A stretch of 64,000 nt of DNA. Source: Fistularia commersonii. Its lineage: Eukaryota > Chordata > Actinopteri > Syngnathiformes > Fistulariidae. Both the position numbers and the translations under genes were made by a program. Shown piece after piece: positions 61,697 through 64,000 of the stretch (position 1 is the first letter of the stretch; the number at the start of each line of letters is the position of its first letter). Location of the stretch: the NCBI GenBank assembly GCA_037954325.1, contig JBBMNZ010000003.1, positions 7,359,965 through 7,423,964 of the forward strand, in the 5' to 3' direction. Under the pieces are notes generated by a model that ran no database searches, was not told where the DNA came from, and saw only the letters and a program-made list of their open reading frames with translations.

Positions 61697-63030
61697 CCTA
61701 CTGCATGTTTTTGGGAGGAAACCCATGCAGGCACAGAGGAGAACACGGCAGTTCCACACAGAAACGCCCACCTGTGGGAATCAAGCCGCGGACCCGTGAG
61801 GCGGAAGCTCTAACCTGTGTCACCCGAAAACAAAACAAGGAGAAAACCACCAAAACAAAACATTTAACACTTGACCGGAGGGCCGTCTGTCTATTTACAT
61901 TAAAACAATGACGGAGCTTTTTCTTCACAGCGAAAGCTCTGAGATTCGGTGAAGTTGGAGGCGCTGCGGATTCATTTGTGTTTCAAAGGATGACTGATCT
62001 TTCATCAGCTGAGTTCCACCAAGCAGATATAAACACAGTCAGAGCGGCACAAGCTTGTGCATGAGATGAGAATTTTTCTTTCTCTACATTCAAAGGTCGT
62101 GTTCATCAAATTGAGTAAGGCGGCATCTTCCAGCTCTGCAGCCTTTAGCCTTACGGTTTGTCCGGACAGAGGAATGCTGGACCGAAAAACGAGTCTCGGC
62201 GTTCTTCCAGGAGGTCCCATCTGCGTTCGGTTTGGGAGGACGATCGTTGCCGAGAGTTGTTGACGACTGAAAGCAGAGCGGAAGATTCACCTCGGCCGTG
62301 AGTCGTCCCAGGTTGACACACCGTAAATGAACGGTAGGGAATATCTAGCAGCGTCTCTATTTCAGTGATTGGCAGCCACGTTACCTCATTCACAATATGA
62401 CAAGGTACGGACTACATCGCCACGGGCGATTTTGGGAGAAGCATCTCCCTGTTTTGACCCTCCCATTGTGTGGAACCGGCAGCTGTCTGACTCTGACAGC
62501 CGCTGCGCTTCCCGAGACGTGTCGCCGGCGGTGCTCGATGCACAGGTGCAACATTTACTCTTGACGCATCCCACAGTCAAACACAAAAATAAATCATTTG
62601 AGGGATTAGGCAAAATCAATATCAAATACGACGAGGCGCCGCTTAATCGTGCTGTTGAGGGCGCCTGTAATTAGACATGAAACATGACAACTCAGTTTGC
62701 TTAACAAAAAAAAGAGAGAGAAAGGTTGAATTGAGGAAGATTCAACACGGAAAGGAGCTAAAATTAATTAAGGCCTTTGACGAAAGACAAGCGCACAGGA
62801 ATGATGAGAGCGGGTTTGCTTAATGCCGGATGATTTTACGACGCGGCGCCTCAGCTGCTCTCTTCTCACGCATTCTTAGGCGTATGAACTCGAGGGAATG
62901 CTTTTGAATTGATCACTGAATGGTAGATGTTCCACCTGCAACATGTCTGATATGGGATGAGGAGAATAGAGCTTGACGGCTGGGGTTACACTGGATTTTT
63001 TCTTAGTATGAAAAAAAAAAAGGGTACATG

Positions 63031-63307
63031 ACTTATTCGTTCAATCATTCATAGGTTCTTTCATTATCTATACCGCTTATTCTGCAGTCAGGGGTTGCAG
63101 AAGGCCGGCTTCACTACTACAGGAATCACTACGGACCAACCACCGGTTGATCACAGGGCCACATATTGCAACATATGTTCACATTCACAAAAATTCACAA
63201 GTTTCCGGTCTCCTGCTGCATGTTTTTGGACAGCCGGCGTAAACTGTGGGATTGAACAAGGAACCTCATCGCTGAGGCTTTAACCATCACGTCAACGTGG
63301 CATCCTA
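63031..63307 (-). mobile_element. SINE/LINE-tail repeat, reverse orientation
   Basis: Plus-strand blocks ATTATCTATACCGCTTATTC, GTTGATCACAGGGCCACAT, TGCTGCATGTTTTTGGACAG and TTTAACCATCACGTCAACGTGGC follow the same order as the 31.2-kb copy but are more diverged. Confidence 0.75.
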
Positions 63308-63539
63308 GACTACTTTTATTAATTCACTTTTTTTTTTGTGAGATGTGAGATTCCCTCCCGGTTCTCCTCTAAATTGTGCGGAAAATAAATGAATGATTGA
63401 CTGTTTTGCCTCTTTTACAATGCTGGCACCATTCCGTTGATCAACTGGTACAGGGCTGCACAAAAATAATCAGTTATTTCCGTTGGATTTATTATCTGAG
63501 TCTGAACAATCTTTATTTTGAAAAATCTTTTATTTTAAA

Positions 63540-63776
63540 AAATGACCGGAATTTCTCGGTCACTTGAGCGGCAAAAAGGTAACCCACAAGTTAGCAAAAT
63601 GAGTAAAAAAACAGAGCTCAGACGGAAAGTTTCATTTTGAAGGGTAAAAGGTAGATCACATTCGTTATTATTGTCGCGATATAAACAATCTACGTGTACC
63701 CGCCTGGTCCTCGGTTAAATTGTCAAGCGTTGACCGGTCCGCGGTGATAAAAAGCAAAAAAGGTTGGGGACCACTG
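63540..63776 (-). mobile_element. Fragment of an hAT-like element end
   Basis: The complement of the right end reads CAGTGGTCCCCAACCTTTTT and continues ACCGCGGACCGG, a widespread vertebrate hAT terminus. No matching left end or 8-bp duplication was found, so it is a truncated copy with an approximate left boundary. Confidence 0.6.
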
Positions 63777-64000
63777 CTATAAATTATAATAATCATGACA
63801 AAAAATACGTATATGAAACCATATATAATTATAGTTGGATTTTTACTTGTATTCTGATTCGCTCACAACTCACTTATTGTTCAGCAGGGTCTGTTTTACC
63901 TTGACTTATACCATAATTCTTTTAAATTCTTAACTTCCCGATATCAATATTGCATAACTTTTACCACCACTCGAATGTTACTTTAAATATGGCAAATGTC

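Larger units (their letters stand above)
61010..61830 (-). mobile_element. SINE-like repeat with expanded minisatellite tail and a nested MITE
   Basis: The plus strand begins CATCCATTCATTCATGCTGG, then CCAGCTGTCAGTGAGCGAG, then about a dozen degenerate units of about 40 bases (TAGAGACAYACAACCATTCAC, CTCATTCACA). The common CCAATTAA block follows, interrupted by a TTAA-flanked MITE. The rest of the element (CTACTGCATGTTTTTGGGAG, GAAACCCATGCAGGCAC, tail to about 61,826) comes after it. Reverse orientation, no coding capacity. Confidence 0.8.
58767..64000 (-). other. lsamp: lsamp intron (continues beyond window)
   Basis: No further LSAMP exon was recognised to the right edge. The part at about 59.4-60.97 kb is non-repetitive, relatively GC-rich and rich in TAAT/ATTA-type words. 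The remainder carries the repeats listed separately. Confidence 0.6.

Noticed and set aside
63430..63776. Complete hAT element ending at 63,776
   Set aside because: The right end is convincing, but no left terminus or matching CTATAAAT target copy was found upstream, so it is annotated only as a fragment.

Overview
The window looks like genomic DNA of a ray-finned (teleost) fish. It has vertebrate split genes with GT-AG introns, teleost-type repeats (SINE/LINE 3' tails, non-LTR reverse-transcriptase fragments, hAT and Tc1-like non-autonomous elements), very abundant microsatellites, and introns much shorter than in mammals. There is no sign of prokaryotic organisation.

Layout. (1) At 163-322 (+) lies the terminal coding exon of a gene entering from the left; its product has a Ser/Asp/Glu-rich acidic tail and I do not recognise it. 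Its 3'UTR runs to about 1.3 kb. (2) A six-exon gene spans 5547-16353 (+). It encodes a single-pass V-set immunoglobulin protein of the myelin P0 family, best matched to MPZL3, predicted at 254 aa. (3) An intergenic stretch of about 7 kb contains a reverse-transcriptase fragment nested in a SINE-like repeat. (4) GAP43 (neuromodulin) spans 23773-34547 (+) in three exons, predicted at 253 aa, with an N-terminal Cys pair and an IQ calmodulin-binding/PKC-site motif. A roughly 0.5 kb polypurine tract lies directly upstream. (5) From about 36.4 to 50.6 kb is a low-complexity block of degenerate TACA/ATAC repeats. It contains a clear strand switch at about 42,683, a long duplicated segment, a Tc1-like MITE and a decayed hAT element with an exact 8-bp target duplication. 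(6) From 55.5 kb rightward, on the minus strand, are the last two coding exons of an IgLON GPI-anchored adhesion protein, LSAMP: the end of Ig domain 3 and the GPI signal exon. Its next intron fills the rest of the window and carries a minisatellite-expanded SINE with a TTAA-flanked MITE inserted in it.

How the genes relate. GAP43 and LSAMP lie tail to tail, as in mammals, and both act in neurons: growth-cone membrane signalling and limbic/axon adhesion respectively. The MPZL3-like gene beside GAP43 is not part of the human GAP43-LSAMP neighbourhood, because human MPZL3 lies on another chromosome with MPZL2.

Limits. Splice sites, frames and repeat boundaries were read by eye and checked for phase consistency. 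Transcription starts, poly(A) sites and conserved-element calls are inference. I found no convincing previously undescribed gene system. The most unusual object is the large inverted higher-order TACA repeat between the convergent GAP43 and LSAMP genes.
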